Assembly: GCA_022570795.1 (NCBI GenBank)
Contig: JAKUDP010000004.1
Coordinates: 496,001-560,000, forward strand
DNA from: Sphaerulina vaccinii
Lineage: Eukaryota; Ascomycota; Dothideomycetes; Mycosphaerellales; Mycosphaerellaceae
Direction: 5' to 3'
Length of the DNA stretch: 64,000 bases
The number at the start of each line of letters is the position of its first letter. Within the stretch, counting starts at the first letter, position 1. Under the pieces are notes generated by a model. That model was not told the origin of the DNA and made no database searches. It was given only the letters and a program-made list of their open reading frames with translations. The position numbers and the translations under genes are program-made. Below are positions 10,303 through 21,609 of the stretch, in pieces.

Positions 10303-11324
10303 ATGGCTTCCAGCATACCAAAGTTCTCAGAGCTACCAGTAGACAAGAGTGGTCCTCACCATAATGCTTGGGGTTTGTGAGTAAAGCTCTAACTTCTAAT
10401 CGATCCACAACACTGAACAGCTTGCATAGATACGGCAAAGACGACCAACTCGGTACGTTGAATCGCCTCACCGACGACGTAGTCAAAGCCGCAGCCAGCG
10501 AGATCCAAACCGGCACTCGCATCAACCTCGATTGGCCTTTGGACGCCCAAGCAGATGTCCCATTCTTCGGTCGCCAGTCCTTCGAGAAGAACGTCTGCCA
10601 AAAGCCTCCACGAATAGTCAACGACGATGTTTGGACTTTCAACACTCAATCATCTTCTCAATGGGATGGTCTGCGACACTTCGGCTACCAGAAAGAAGCA
10701 GTATTCTATAATGGTGTAACGTTAGATGAGATCCATGGCAGGAATGGAGTCGCGAAGACGAATAGGAATGGTATAGGAGCTTGGGCAGAACAGGGCATAG
10801 TAGGCAGAGGTATCTTGCTCGATTATCATAAATGGAGATTGAAGAATGGTATTGATGAGCATAATGCTTTCGAGACTGGAAGCATACCAGCCGCGACGCT
10901 TAAGCAGATTGCGAAAGATCAGGGAGTAGAGATCAAATTCGGAGACATCTTGATCCTGCGCTCGGGATATTTGGATGCTTATAATAAGCTGTCGAAGGAT
11001 GAGATTGAGGTTATGCGAAGCAAGCAGCCTTTGACATTCACTGGCGTTGAGCAGTCTGATGAGATGATGGAGTTCATGTGGAGTAATTTCAGTGCTTGTG
11101 CTGCTGATCATCCGACTTGGGAGGCGTGGCCGACACAGAAAGATTATGCGCTTCATGAAGTGATGCTTGCTGGCTGGGGTATGCCGATTGGAGAGCTCTT
11201 TGATCTCGAGAAGCTAGCTGCACATTGCAAGAGTACGGGGAGGTACAGCTTCTTCGTTGTTTCGAAGCCGGTTTACGTACCAGGAGGCGTTGCAAGCCCG
11301 CCAAACATCGTAGCCATCTTTTGA
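10303..11324 (+). CDS. Putative cyclase / kynurenine formamidase-like hydrolase (PF04199 type)
   Basis: Two exons, 10303-10376 and 10421-11324, separated by a 44-bp intron (GTGAGT donor, CTGAACAG end), give 325 residues. Landmarks of the fungal members of the Cyclase family are YGKDDQLGTLNRLT near residue 28, then RINLDWPLD, SSSQWDGLRHFGYQ, and the C-terminal FGDILILRSGYLDAY plus ACAADHPTWEAWP. Bacterial enzymes carry HxGTHxDxxxH as their metal site; here the corresponding segment reads SQWDGLRHF, so the first His pair is replaced while D and the last H remain. This is the usual fungal variant, but it leaves the catalytic chemistry uncertain. It has no signal peptide. The reaction would be hydrolysis of a cyclic or formyl amide, inferred only from the fold. 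Confidence 0.82.
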
Positions 11325-11406
11325 GTTCTATAATGCACTTGTTAGCTATCTCCTCGTTCAATGACTCTATAAAGACATCTCCTATCCGAAAAGCTTAACC
11401 AAGTTC

Positions 11407-12582
11407 TCAGCTTCTCATATACTCCTTCACCTTATCGCCCCAGACAACCTGCCGCTTATAAAATGCCATTTCTGGAACACTCCCACTGGCTAGTCCGTCA
11501 ATGGCCTGCGCCAATTCCTCACCATAACCATCCTTCTTGACGTCCTCGAGTCGATACTGATACGTCTTGAAAGAGAACACAATGGCACCACTCTTCGGCA
11601 GTCGGAACAGCGTTTGACGTTCTGACCGCAATCGACAATTCTCAACAACGACTGCCTCTTTTTGAGCATCTATCTGTGCTTGCATGTCGAGCTTTTCGAC
11701 ATGTTCCGCGCTGTCATGATCGATCTGCTCTGATATCTTGCCACCTTCGTAAAGATGATTGCCGCCTTCTGTGAAGAGTCGAGCATCTGTAGTTATGGCC
11801 CAATTTGATCGTTTTACGGCTCTCCCTGCTGGCAATTTGGCGAAGAATCGATCCATTGACTTTTCCAACTTCTGTTTATAGCCAGGTACTGGAGTGTGTA
11901 TAGCACTTAATGGCAGTCCGATCTTCTTACGTAGGCTGAAGCCCGAAGGCATGCAGCAGACAAAGGCTTGAAGGTGATATATAGGTTGGCCATCTGGCGA
12001 GGTCGAGCAAGGTGTCAGTAGTAAGAAATCGGTATCTACATGACCTCCGAGTGTTTTGAGAGCTGTGGTAGGATCTTTCTCGTCAATGGGGATGTGCTCG
12101 TTCGATACAGTGTTGTGAAGCTGTATGGCTGAAGATTCTTTGCCGTCGTATACACGCTTGTAGATCGAAGGATATCGTTGTGGCAGATATGTCCCACATA
12201 ACCAGGTATACAGCTCCAAAACAGCGGGAGTGCAGATAGGACTGCACATGTACGCTGCATCTAGTCGCTCGTCCATTATTTGTCGCCTCACATGCATTCT
12301 CTCCTCGAAAGTGTTGTCCATCGCCACTATATCGGATAATGTAATGTTTTCCAGCGCCATTGTCAAATGATACGTTGGCTTTAGTGGCGAGTTGCGTATT
12401 GGTGGAGTCGATTGCCAATCGAAGTCTGGCAGTGGTTCGATAGCTTTGTATTGACCTTGTTCAGCTAAAGGAACGATCTTCTTCTCATGTGGCTCTGTTT
12501 GTATATCGCCTTGCAGTCTTCCATATATCGTGTATGCAAGCCATGCAACCAGCAGAAGAGACGCGATCCATAGTTGTATCAT
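11407..12582 (-). CDS. DUF3445 / heme-dependent oxidative N-demethylase-like protein
   Basis: Single-exon gene of 391 residues. Residues 2-20 are a hydrophobic membrane anchor (IQLWIASLLLVAWLAYTIY). The body has the DUF3445 hallmarks: an early PLKPTYHLTMALENI segment, a central LLTPCSTSPDG..YHLQAFVCCMPSGF stretch, then KLPAGRAVKRSNWAI and, near the end, RLPKSGAIVFSFKTY. DUF3445 proteins include bacterial heme-dependent oxidative N-demethylases; fungal members are mostly membrane-anchored and of unknown substrate. The gene is convergent with the cyclase-family gene, with only 82 bp between stops. Family firm, reaction inferred. Confidence 0.83.
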   Translation of the reverse strand: MIQLWIASLLLVAWLAYTIYGRLQGDIQTEPHEKKIVPLAEQGQYKAIEPLPDFDWQSTPPIRNSPLKPTYHLTMALENITLSDIVAMDNTFEERMHVRRQIMDERLDAAYMCSPICTPAVLELYTWLCGTYLPQRYPSIYKRVYDGKESSAIQLHNTVSNEHIPIDEKDPTTALKTLGGHVDTDFLLLTPCSTSPDGQPIYHLQAFVCCMPSGFSLRKKIGLPLSAIHTPVPGYKQKLEKSMDRFFAKLPAGRAVKRSNWAITTDARLFTEGGNHLYEGGKISEQIDHDSAEHVEKLDMQAQIDAQKEAVVVENCRLRSERQTLFRLPKSGAIVFSFKTYQYRLEDVKKDGYGEELAQAIDGLASGSVPEMAFYKRQVVWGDKVKEYMRS

Positions 12583-12930
12583 GGTGGGGCAGGACTATGT
12601 CTGTGAATGAGGTCAGTAAAGACAGAAGACGATATGCTGAGCCATATGTATACGAAAGGGCGCATATGTAGTTGAGCCGACTAGATTGTAAGTATAGGAA
12701 AGATGGGTGCAGTGGGGACAGAGCTCTCCAATGACTTTGAAGCTAAAGCAAAGCTATCAGCATCCGTGCGCCTAAAACTACCGTGTTCGGCAACATTGTC
12801 CTGCAAGCCAAGATAGTACATCGTGGGTATAAAACGCCATGGAAATGCAGTACGAGCGATCTGTTGTTGATATGCTTGAAAGACGATGAGCATGTTCAGA
12901 CGCAAAGTCTCCTTGAAAGGTGTCGACGAC
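12583..12930. other. Intergenic with possible coding 3' extension
   Basis: About 350 bp between two minus-strand genes. An open frame (12681-13070) overlaps the end of the upstream gene in another frame and could be an alternative 3' exon, but no clean splice pair links it. Confidence 0.25.
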
Positions 12931-13540
12931 TCAAGCGGCCTGCAAGCGTAGCTGTCCAGCAACTCGATGGGCACCAAGGAAGTCAAAGAGAGCGATAAGA
13001 TTTGCGATTCGATGTGTGCCCGGCCCGGTATAGCCATAACGTCGTGCCAGAAGGTTGTCGCGAAGTGCAAAGATGTATTGTGGCCTTCCGGGTAGAAGAT
13101 TATAGCAGGCCATTATCGAAGCCAGTTGACCATTGCTCATGTTGAGAAAGCCGTGCACGTGTGTTGGATCAGTGAAGCCAGCAGGATACGAGCCGCACGT
13201 TCCTAGCATGGGCTGAATATAGACCAGCGTGCTTGGATGCCACATGAGAGCACCATTGGCGATGGCGGCATTGAGATTGGCGCTGTACACTCGTTAGACT
13301 GATTTGCACAAGACACACGGACATCATATACCGCCGTATGATACTGTCTGTGTACCATCTTACGCCGCTCTGCTCTAAGTAAATCTGATGCATGCGTTCT
13401 TGCCACGCGGCATCGGCTGCAAGACAACCAAAGCCCGGCTCATTGTATGTAGCAGTATAAAGGTATTCAGCTCCTGCTATCCCCATAGCCATATGTTGAG
13501 GTTCCGGGACGGTCGCCAATGCTGAAGCCATAGTGTACAT
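12931..13540 (-). CDS. Hypothetical protein, two exons
   Basis: Exons 13332-13540 and 12931-13282 flank a 49-bp intron (GTATAT donor, TCTAAC branch, ACAG acceptor) and together encode 186 residues. The junction reads SIIRR then ANLNAAIANGALMWHPS, keeping a coherent frame. A Gly/Pro-rich centre (PMLGTCGSYPAGF) is followed by a helical FLNMSNGQLASIMACYNLL segment and a basic RDNLLARRYGYTG patch. No signal peptide or named domain. Two start codons compete, at 13540 and 13531. The splice signals and composition support a gene; I do not recognise the family. Confidence 0.55.
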
Positions 13541-14300
13541 TGGCTGCAGATCGATACCGAGTCGAGTTCATGAAAACGTGTGGTCGGTATGGCATCGTGG
13601 CTGTAACGATCTCACAAGTTCGACCTGCTTCGTGGACTGAGAGGCAGTGGCCATTGCGATGAGCTCTCTTGGGGGAGCGACTTTACTCATACGATGAATA
13701 CACTGCTTCCAGCCGGGCCTACTTTTCGATCACGAGACGGTCGTGATCTGTGGCAAGGCAGTGATTCTCCGATGGGCAGTGACGTTGCTCCATAGAACCA
13801 GAGTGGATGATATGCACTGAGCCGTGGGACATCGATCCGAAGAGCCCATGTAGGACAGAGGCTGACATGACCTCATGTTGGGTGGACGGTTCGCGCGTCG
13901 TGGCGATATGTTCCGCAGTACGTTCGAAACGCGGAGTAAGAAAGTGCGCTTGAATAATGGAGCACCGGAACGCGAAAGACCTCGTCGCGGATCAGGTTGA
14001 ATACTGCAAAGAGTCAAGCCGAGAAAGGAGGAGGCTCAGGAACAATGTATTCGAAGGATGGCATTCGACCCAGGAATCATCCACGTTGTTGCAAAGAGCG
14101 CAGTCTCCTGCAGTAGCAAAGCGTCCCCAGAGTTCCCCGATCAGCTTGAGACAGTCCCTCCTGCAAGAAGGCAACTGTGTGCAACATCGTCTTCTGATCC
14201 CCTTGCGTGACCCGAGCACTCCAGATATTCGGGATGGATCGCAGTGCACAATCTCATGCATTGGCAATGGGCTCCCGATCATGCCGATGCTTCGGTATAC
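13541..14300. other. Intergenic, no supported gene
   Basis: About 760 bp. Long frames here on both strands have poor composition and no splice logic. Nothing identified. Confidence 0.3.
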
Positions 14301-14733
14301 TCAATCGCGTAACTTGGAGGGCACGCGAGGTGCGGTATCATCGGGACTGCGTGGCCTTCCTGTGGATGTCGATACTCCTGCCGCAGCCGCAGCTTGCCGA
14401 GTCTGCGAGATCATGCTTAATTTTCTTCGGTGGCCACTGGGACGCGATGTAAGCGATGGTGCTCTCGGTCGTTGCTTCCCGCGTGCTCGACCGCCGATGT
14501 AGGGAATGCGATATGTTGCTGTGCGCCAGATGTAGAGCAGGATGTCATAAACAATGAGGGCCAGCCACGGTCCGATCAGCAATAGCGCGAATAGAAGCTA
14601 GATCATGATACTTAGCCTTCCCTTCCGACCACGATGTGCAGGACTGGACGTTGCACTGCATACTCACAGCACATCGACTGATCCAAAGCTCCACGGTTTG
14701 CAGACTCTCCGGCAAGATGGAGAAGAGTCCCAT
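14301..14733 (-). CDS. Small single-pass membrane protein, two exons
   Basis: Exon 1 (14668-14733) encodes exactly 22 residues, MGLFSILPESLQTVELWISR plus CA; a 70-bp intron (GTGAGT donor, CTAAG branch, CTAG acceptor) leads to exon 2 (14301-14597). The product is 120 residues. Right after the junction comes one strong transmembrane helix (LLFALLLIGPWLALIVYDIL), then an Arg-rich, Ser/Pro-rich cytosol-like tail with RPRAPSLTSRPSGHRRKLS, which looks like a phosphorylated basic tail. The ATG lies in a GCGGCC-ATGG context. Membership of a known family cannot be stated. The strict frame and clean splice signals make it credible despite its short first exon. Confidence 0.6.
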
Positions 14734-15457
14734 GGCCGCAGTATGATGTGATGATTCGAGGTGGTTTGGCAAAGGGTTGATGTTTCTTCTCAGCACTCGG
14801 AAGTTGAACTTGTTGATGATATCTCAACGGCGTCATAACCCCTGTCCCTTGGCTCTCATCGGGAAGAGATCCGTGCCGCTCCACTCCATTGGCGCCATCT
14901 TCTTCCTGTTTTCCTGACCACGACAACAACATCTCGCTTTCTACTGCGACTCGCAAGATCTAAGACACCCTCAGCTGCAGGCGCAAGCTTCAATGGCGGC
15001 CGTCACGGGAAGCATGATTGAAAGAATGCCGCCAGCAGCGACAGATCCCAGCAGATTTGAGTCACGCCGCCCGCAGCATGGCAGAGCTCTCACCGGAGTT
15101 CTCTTTGGCTTTCTCAGGTAGAGGTACAAGCCGTGGCTCATGCTGGACATACCCAATCATAGCTTCTGCAACATGCTGCAAGCTGGGTTTCCGACAGCTC
15201 TCAGCTGTGCGGCTGTGCAAAAGCGTGGTAAGAGGGGCTCTACTCACCTGTGACTAGGCAGCCTTGAACAGTTGGCACACCTAACAGCCTCGTGAAGTGG
15301 TAGACAAGCCGCGTGCAACCGTCTCTCATCTTGGAATCTACCTTTCGCAACTCCCGTGGTCTTCGTAGTGACTGGAAAATAGCATTCACAGTCAACGACG
15401 GCTGTCTCATACTCACAGTCAGCTGGCAGGTACTTATCTTGCCCTAACGCCTCAGCT
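14734..15457. other. Intergenic, no supported gene
   Basis: 724 bp between divergent genes; only weak short frames. Must contain both promoters. Confidence 0.3.
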
Positions 15458-17901
15458 ATGGACCAGAACATGTCATCTGGTCTATACCGCCGAAAAGCCC
15501 GCGACGGAACTCTGCTGGAGCCTCTACTGGATCGTGCTGCTCCGATGTCTCAGTCAAGCTGGCCAACAAAGGCATATACTGCGAAGCCTGAAAATTGGCC
15601 TTGGAACAAGCAGCCGGACGAGGATTACTGGCCCAAGCGAGGTCGAATGGATGAAGCACTCTACCAAACGCGAGAGATGGAAGCTGTGCAATCGGATTTC
15701 GTGCGAGATGGCTGGTCGCCTGAGCCAAGAGGCAGACAGAGCATGAAGGACATGTCTGCAACACTTGACATGTCGTTCTTAGACTGGGTTCCAAGAGGCG
15801 ACGCTACCGTCTCATATCTTAATGCTCATGGAGGCGTGGAGTGCGTTTATGGGATAAGCCAAGGCCTGGTCGAAGATCGTAGCTTCTTGCTATCGCAAGC
15901 CTTTGAAGGGAACCGGCTTCACCTGGAGGCCGTGACAGGAGATACAATTCGACCACTATTGCAGTATATCTATACTGGAGCCTACAGCCTTCCCACACCA
16001 CCCGGGGAGGCCTTCGAAGATGTGCCGACATCTCTGCTCATACATTGTCAAATGTACCACCTGGCCGATATTTATGACATTGGAGATCTCAAAAGCTTCG
16101 CCAATGTGGCGATCATACGCCAATGCGAGTTTGGCTGCTCATCTCCGGACCAACCCATCGATCTCTGTCCAGCAATAGAGTATGTGTACAACAATATGCG
16201 AGAGCATGAAGGTGTGATCGAAACGATCATCGCATACTGCGTGACTTGCTTCTTGACACATGCTCTCTCTGATGATTTTGAGTTCCGTAAACTGGCCTTC
16301 GATCTGCGCCCTTTCCACCAGGACTTGTGCAAAGTGAGCATGGAGAGGCGATCCGATAATGATGACAGTAAGTGAGCCAGCTCGAACACACTTGTACTAT
16401 GTACTGACCAAAAGTAGTTGCACAAGCTATCATACAAATGCCGTTCAGGCCGTACGTGCCGGCAACGTATGCTTCGCGGGAAGATCACAGAGCTACTCAG
16501 GTCTTCGACGATGTGTACCACTTCCACGGCGGTGATGGAGAATTCACAATGAAAAAGCGATCGGTTCCAGGGCAATCCGTGGTCGAAGGAACCATCGGTG
16601 CGATTGCGCTGGCTCTCAGACCCAAGAGCCGGAAGATGAGAAAATACGACTTTGCCGGACAGGACGAGGAGATGACCGTCGCAGATGACGAGACCGATCT
16701 GAAGTCAAGAGATGCTTGGTCATCGAGCGAATATACCACAGAGCCAATAAAGGAGCAGCAAAGAAGACGGGAAGACCTGGATGTATCGTTTGCGTTCGGC
16801 AGCAAGATCGAAAATGGAAATATGTCGTTGGCAGATGAGAACAGCTTTGCCGGCATGAACCCAGCTCTCTATCCTGGCAAAGGAAAGCGTCCACTCCGCG
16901 TTGTCAACTATACCGTGGCGGAGCGGAACGAGGTTATGGAGACGGATCCAGACCGCCGTCCCAAGAAACACGTCACATTCGACAAGCTCGTTGAGCCCGC
17001 TGCGACTTTGGAACCTCCAGCTGCTGCTGGCAAGAAGAAGAAGCTCAGTCCAGCGCTTGCGGCACTCCAGAAGCAGCAGGAAGAGCTTCGCAGGCAGCAG
17101 GAAGAAGAGCAGCGTGCGAAGGAGGAACTGGCTAAGCGCGATGAGGACGAGCGCAAGCGCAAGGAGGAAGAGGAGAAGGGAAGGGAGGAGGGGAGAACGT
17201 CGTCGGCCAAGCCTGCTACGAAGGAGCACGAGGTGAAGGTCTCTCGACAGCTGTTCAACAATCTTGTGACTGCAGGGCTGACAGGCAAGCCTGGTCCGTC
17301 CCAGCAGACTACCCAGTACACGAACTTGGAATACTTGAAAGCGCGCGGGTCCTCGCAAGAAGTCCACAAGATGTGTGCAGAGCTGGCGAAGGAGGAGCTG
17401 GAAAAAGCCCGGCTTGAAGCCGAGCACAAAGCCAAGAGCAAGACGAGTACTCACAATCGTCAAGCTCAAACACCACCATCTTCCACGGCTGCTGATACTC
17501 CAGAACAGACTGAACTTTGGAGGATTCCACCGCCTACTCTCAACGAGCAGGAAATTACAGCCCTGCCAGAGAGCAAGAGAAGAAAGTTGATGGAGGCCTT
17601 ACGCAACGCAGACCATCACGCGAGAGAGGAAGTTCGACTGAGGATGCAGTTGCAACAAAGTGTAGCGGACGAAGAGAAGGCTGTACTCGATGCTGATTTC
17701 GAGGTCGTTCCCGGGCCAGGACCAGTTGAAGAACTCATTTCTGAGAGTGATTCCGACTCTGATCTGGTCAAGGTTGAGCATTCTCCCTCAATGTTAGCCC
17801 AAGATAACCCGTCTTACCGAGGTGGTAATCCCGACGTCAAGCAAGAAGAAGCTGGGTCGGACATCGGTCAAGCCTCAGACTCGGACTGGGACATGATATG
17901 A
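15458..17901 (+). CDS. BTB/POZ-like protein with long coiled coil, 797 aa
   Basis: Exons 15458-16367 and 16418-17901 are joined across a 50-bp intron (GTAAGT donor, ACTGAC branch, GTAG acceptor). After a disordered N-terminus, residues about 108-230 form a divergent BTB/POZ fold: SQAFEGNRLHLEAVTGD, then PLLQYIYTGAYSLP and LADIYDIGDLKSFA, the usual end of fungal BTB domains. Residues about 520-590 are a Glu/Lys/Arg/Gln coiled coil (QKQQEELRRQQEEEQ). The C-terminus is acidic and ends SDSDWDMI, resembling the W-acidic or SUMO-interacting tails of nuclear adaptor proteins. BTB proteins commonly bridge Cullin-3 ligases or transcriptional complexes; no direct evidence selects one here. Confidence 0.75.
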
Positions 17902-18410
17902 GAGGTCTCTGCTGCACTACAGAGACTTATCTCGGAGGATTTTGACGATTGATGCTGCAACAACCCCACAACTAGATCGCTCGGGGTCCGGGATCGTTAT
18001 GGGCTTCTCACAGAAAGCCGAGGGAGTATTGTACGAGCAAGTGAGGTACCTGGAAGCACGTCTAATTTGGAGACGCAGTTGAATTGGTGCAAAATGTGTT
18101 TCAATAGCTTTTTAAGAATGATGATAGGTTTTGGCAAGAGTAGGAGATGTGCAATATGTATGAACGGATAATCGGCACTGCTGCTAGAATGTGTGGACAA
18201 TCATTGGCGCTTTGCAAAACGCAGCTAGTTCGATGTCGGCTCCTCCACTACTTCTTGTGACACAGTAATCGCGTGCATATCGCATACCGCATATCGCCAC
18301 ACTTGGGCGCTGGATATGTGCTACAGCATATAATTTTCCACAGCCGTTGTGTCCTTCTTCTTCTTTGTGCAATGCAATCAAGTCCTGGTCTGTGAGACAT
18401 CAGAACAGCG
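17902..18410. other. Intergenic, BTB gene / MFS gene
   Basis: 509 bp, 3' flank plus promoter of the transporter. Nothing notable. Confidence 0.3.
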
Positions 18411-20213
18411 ATGATGACGAAATCGGATGACAGCCCTGGTCCTGGTCCTAGTCACTCGATCTTGCCCGGGGGGTCGATCTCACCAGGCCAACCTCACGCC
18501 TCGACAGGCGGCAGTGTCAACAGTTCCATCAACAGAGATCACGGAGTCAAAGACGAGAAGGCCGTCCAGTCGCCGCCTCACACATCAAGATCAATACACG
18601 ACAGCGACGACAATTCCGTCCACCCGACAAAAACTTCAAGCACAACTTCTTCAGCAAGTAAACCTTCAATATGGCATCGAACATACGAAACAATCTTCTG
18701 GGTCCCTCCAAACTGCCGCTGGAACCCCTCCAAGCCACCTGAGTTCTCCATCTTCCTGAATATCCTTTTCGGCTTCGCCGGAGCATTCACAGTCGCGAAC
18801 CTCTACTACTCTCATCCAATCCTAAACATCCTCGCCGAAGACTTCCAAGTCGACTATGTACAAGTGTCGGTAATACCGACTTTAGCTCAAGCAGGCTATG
18901 CAGCAGGCTTACTGTTCCTCTGTCCTTTGGGAGACATGTTGCCTAGAAGGCCATTTGTTCTGAGTTTGGTGTTCTTCACTTCGACGCTGTGTATCGGAAT
19001 GGCAGCGACGAGTTCTATTGCTGTGTTCAGTGCGATTCAGTTTATTACTGCTGTTACGACTGTTACGCCTCAGTTGATGATGCCTTTGGTTGGTGATCTG
19101 GCGCCTCCGAATCGCAGGGCTTTTGCACTTTCGATTGTTTCGACTGGATTGATGCTCGGGATTTTGTTGGCAAGACTACTTTCTGGTATTGTGACACAGT
19201 ATACTTCCTGGAGAACGATCTATTGGATGAGTGTGGGATTGCAATATCTCATCTTTGCCAGTTTGTGGATGTTCATGCCGGATTACCCTAGCACGAACCA
19301 GAATCTGAATTACTTCAAGGTGTTGTGGTCGATACTGGGCATGTTGACGAAACATCCGATACTGGTACAGGCTTGTCTGGTGTCCTTCTTCACTTCGGCG
19401 ACATTTACGAACTTCTGGACAACTCTTACCTTCCTTCTGGCAGGCGATCCTTACAACTATACTCCGGTTGTGATTGGCCTCTTCGCACTCATCGGGATAT
19501 GTGCCATGCTAGTAGGACCAGTTTACGCCAAGTACGTTACAGATCGCTTCGTGCCTCTGTTCACAGTTGCGCTAGGCATGCTGTGGTGTATGATTGGCAT
19601 CACTGTTGGCACATACACCGGCACCTTCACAGTTGCTGGTCCTATACTTCAAGCCTTGTTCAATGACTTCGGCATGCAGTCGAGTCAAGTGGCAAATCGA
19701 AGCAGTATCTTTACTGTAGAACCAAAGGGACGCAACCGGATCAACACAGCGTACATGGTGTTCACCTTTGCCGGGCAACTGACTGGCACGAGTGTGGGCG
19801 CGAATCTGTACGCCAAACATGGCTGGATCGCGAGCGGAAGTTTCAGCATTGCGAGTATCGCTGTTGCACTTCTCGTGACTCTATCGCGAGGACCGTGGGA
19901 AGAGGGCTGGATTGGTTGGCATGGAGGCTGGAGTATATGGAAGAAAGATCGTCTCAGCGCAGATGGAAAGCCACAAGATTCTGCAAGTCTGCCGCAGCCG
20001 TTTGAGAGTACAGATGAGGAAAAGACGACAGCGAATGAACATCACGATAGGCACCTGCATAAGCATGGCCGAGACAACCAAGAAGCTGTCAATACAGTTG
20101 ATGCAGAGAAAAGCCTAGCACTGAGCGCTGCAGAAGACACCAGCGACAGTATTGATGAGAAGCGATCTTCAAGATCCAAGGACGATGATATTGAGACGAC
20201 TTCTAAGCAATGA
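18411..20213 (+). CDS. Major facilitator superfamily transporter
   Basis: Single-exon gene of 600 residues. A Ser/Pro-rich cytosolic N-terminus (1-115) precedes about 12 hydrophobic segments between residues 118 and 500. The loop after TM2 carries GDMLPRRP, the MFS motif A (G-D-x-x-x-R-R), and ANLYYSHPIL after TM1 is typical of a branch of drug/H+ antiporter-like fungal MFS proteins related to bacterial efflux pumps. Near the end of the domain, GRNRINTAYMVFTFAGQLTG is a conserved hallmark of the same branch. The C-terminal tail (about 520-600) is hydrophilic and His/Asp/Glu-rich. Substrate and direction are unknown; no metabolite-cluster partner is adjacent. Confidence 0.88.
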   Translation: MMTKSDDSPGPGPSHSILPGGSISPGQPHASTGGSVNSSINRDHGVKDEKAVQSPPHTSRSIHDSDDNSVHPTKTSSTTSSASKPSIWHRTYETIFWVPPNCRWNPSKPPEFSIFLNILFGFAGAFTVANLYYSHPILNILAEDFQVDYVQVSVIPTLAQAGYAAGLLFLCPLGDMLPRRPFVLSLVFFTSTLCIGMAATSSIAVFSAIQFITAVTTVTPQLMMPLVGDLAPPNRRAFALSIVSTGLMLGILLARLLSGIVTQYTSWRTIYWMSVGLQYLIFASLWMFMPDYPSTNQNLNYFKVLWSILGMLTKHPILVQACLVSFFTSATFTNFWTTLTFLLAGDPYNYTPVVIGLFALIGICAMLVGPVYAKYVTDRFVPLFTVALGMLWCMIGITVGTYTGTFTVAGPILQALFNDFGMQSSQVANRSSIFTVEPKGRNRINTAYMVFTFAGQLTGTSVGANLYAKHGWIASGSFSIASIAVALLVTLSRGPWEEGWIGWHGGWSIWKKDRLSADGKPQDSASLPQPFESTDEEKTTANEHHDRHLHKHGRDNQEAVNTVDAEKSLALSAAEDTSDSIDEKRSSRSKDDDIETTSKQ

Positions 20214-20928
20214 TAACGACCTGGATCTGCTACATATATAGGAATTCTGATAGCACAGAGCACATGCATTTGATAGAAGGTGGACATACTCCTTGAGCCG
20301 ATCTTTGTCTGCTTCTACACTATCGATTGCCGAAGCTGTGAAGCGCCACAAGTTCTGGTTCCATGCTACCTAGGCTTCACTTGTTCTTAGGGTTGCCGCA
20401 AAGTGGTGGGACGACGAGAAGGTGATGAATTCATGTCCGGTAACTCTTGCCATGATAGTGTGGAGCTTATATAAGATCTTGCTTATGTTTGGAAGTTTTT
20501 AGCATGTTTCGTTGAGCTTTGCGGGCTGTAGCTCCGAATGGTCGGATTAAGGACTTTTGCAACATTGGGCGTATTGGCAAAATTGACCAACTTTCCAGGT
20601 GTGTCTCACCCCATCTGCTGGCTGACAGCATCCACGTCGAGAAGCAGACCACGTCGTGAATGCTTCTAGTGTTCTGGCACGTAGTTCTATCGATTTCTTC
20701 ACTGTGGTTCACGGTCTTACATATAAGACAATGAAGTGGAACATCTGGAGTCGTGCTCATAATCTTTGCTAGACAAGAGACACGCCCATCAACACAAAAC
20801 TGTGCCTTTTGGCCTTCTTACTCTTCAATCACACTCCTACCACATTACACGCACTTCTCCAACTACCCAATCGTCCCACCAGAACAATCTCCCACTCCAC
20901 CATCGCGCCCTTGAGCCCAACTTTCAAC
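20214..20928. other. Intergenic, MFS gene / small Cys-rich gene
   Basis: 715 bp with no supported gene. The last 100 bp are C/A-rich leader before the ATG at 20929. Confidence 0.3.
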
Positions 20929-21231
20929 ATGTGTCGCAGCGAGACCTCAATGTACACGAAATGCGGCCACAGCGCTCGAAAGGAAAATCACTGCCAGGCA
21001 TACGTTCAATCCCAAGGTCGCCGCTGCGATGGCCCATCATCTGACACTGGCTATGAGAATCGGCTTGCGAGGTACTGCCCGGGTTGCTGGAAGCACAGAA
21101 AGACGCTGCAATTGCAGGAAGCGGCGATTGTTGTTCCTAATGAAACAGGCTCCAAGAGTCTGCCAGAGGATCCGAACTGCGGGAATCCAAAGTCGTGTGA
21201 GGAGCAGAAGGCTGGCTGCGAGGCGATGTAG
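20929..21231 (+). CDS. Small Cys-rich intracellular protein, tandem copy A
   Basis: 100 residues, intronless. It starts MCRSETSMYTKCGHS and ends PEDPNCGNPKSCEEQKAGC plus EAM. Nine or so cysteines, one in a CPGC pair, plus the early C-G-H suggest metal (zinc) binding. There is no signal peptide, so it is not an obvious secreted effector. The next gene, 380 bp downstream on the same strand, is a paralogue with the same Cys framework and the same C-terminal block. The ATG sits in a TCAAC-ATG context shared by both copies. Function unknown; the family appears repeatedly in filamentous ascomycete genomes as short CGH-type proteins. Confidence 0.65.
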   Translation: MCRSETSMYTKCGHSARKENHCQAYVQSQGRRCDGPSSDTGYENRLARYCPGCWKHRKTLQLQEAAIVVPNETGSKSLPEDPNCGNPKSCEEQKAGCEAM

Positions 21232-21609
21232 TCGTTGCGGGCTACAATAAGGCTGTAGAGATGTTCTCAAAGCAATGCTCAGTGCTTCAAGGTTGCACCC
21301 AGGACTCTGATAAGCATAGAATGCTTGCAATCTATACAGTGTTATGCACACTTCAAGGCAGTCCTTACATCCCGTGTCTGCCTTCTCAGTGACGGTCCTG
21401 GTCTGACGCGCAACGGGGGCGCATGCGACGTGAATGATCTCTCATAGTCTTGCTTTGATCCTGTTGCATCGGTTTCTTCACTGTCGGTCGCTTGAAAACT
21501 CTCATATAACTCGATCTTCGCTGTAAACTTTGGCCTCTCCACTCCTCCTACCTTACAACATACGCCTTCCTTCAGACCAGCACTACAAGCCCCCAGCTCG
21601 AACATCAAC
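21232..21609. other. Spacer between tandem paralogues
   Basis: 378 bp, terminator of copy A and promoter of copy B. No clear similarity to the upstream promoter was seen by eye beyond the last bases before the ATG. Confidence 0.3.

Noticed and set aside
13957..14502. 181-codon plus-strand frame
   Set aside because: Overlaps the better supported two-exon membrane gene on the other strand and has no recognisable content.
16720..17469. Long antisense frame (249 codons) inside the BTB/coiled-coil gene
   Set aside because: Leu/Arg/Ser-rich shadow of the Glu/Lys-rich coiled coil on the opposite strand.
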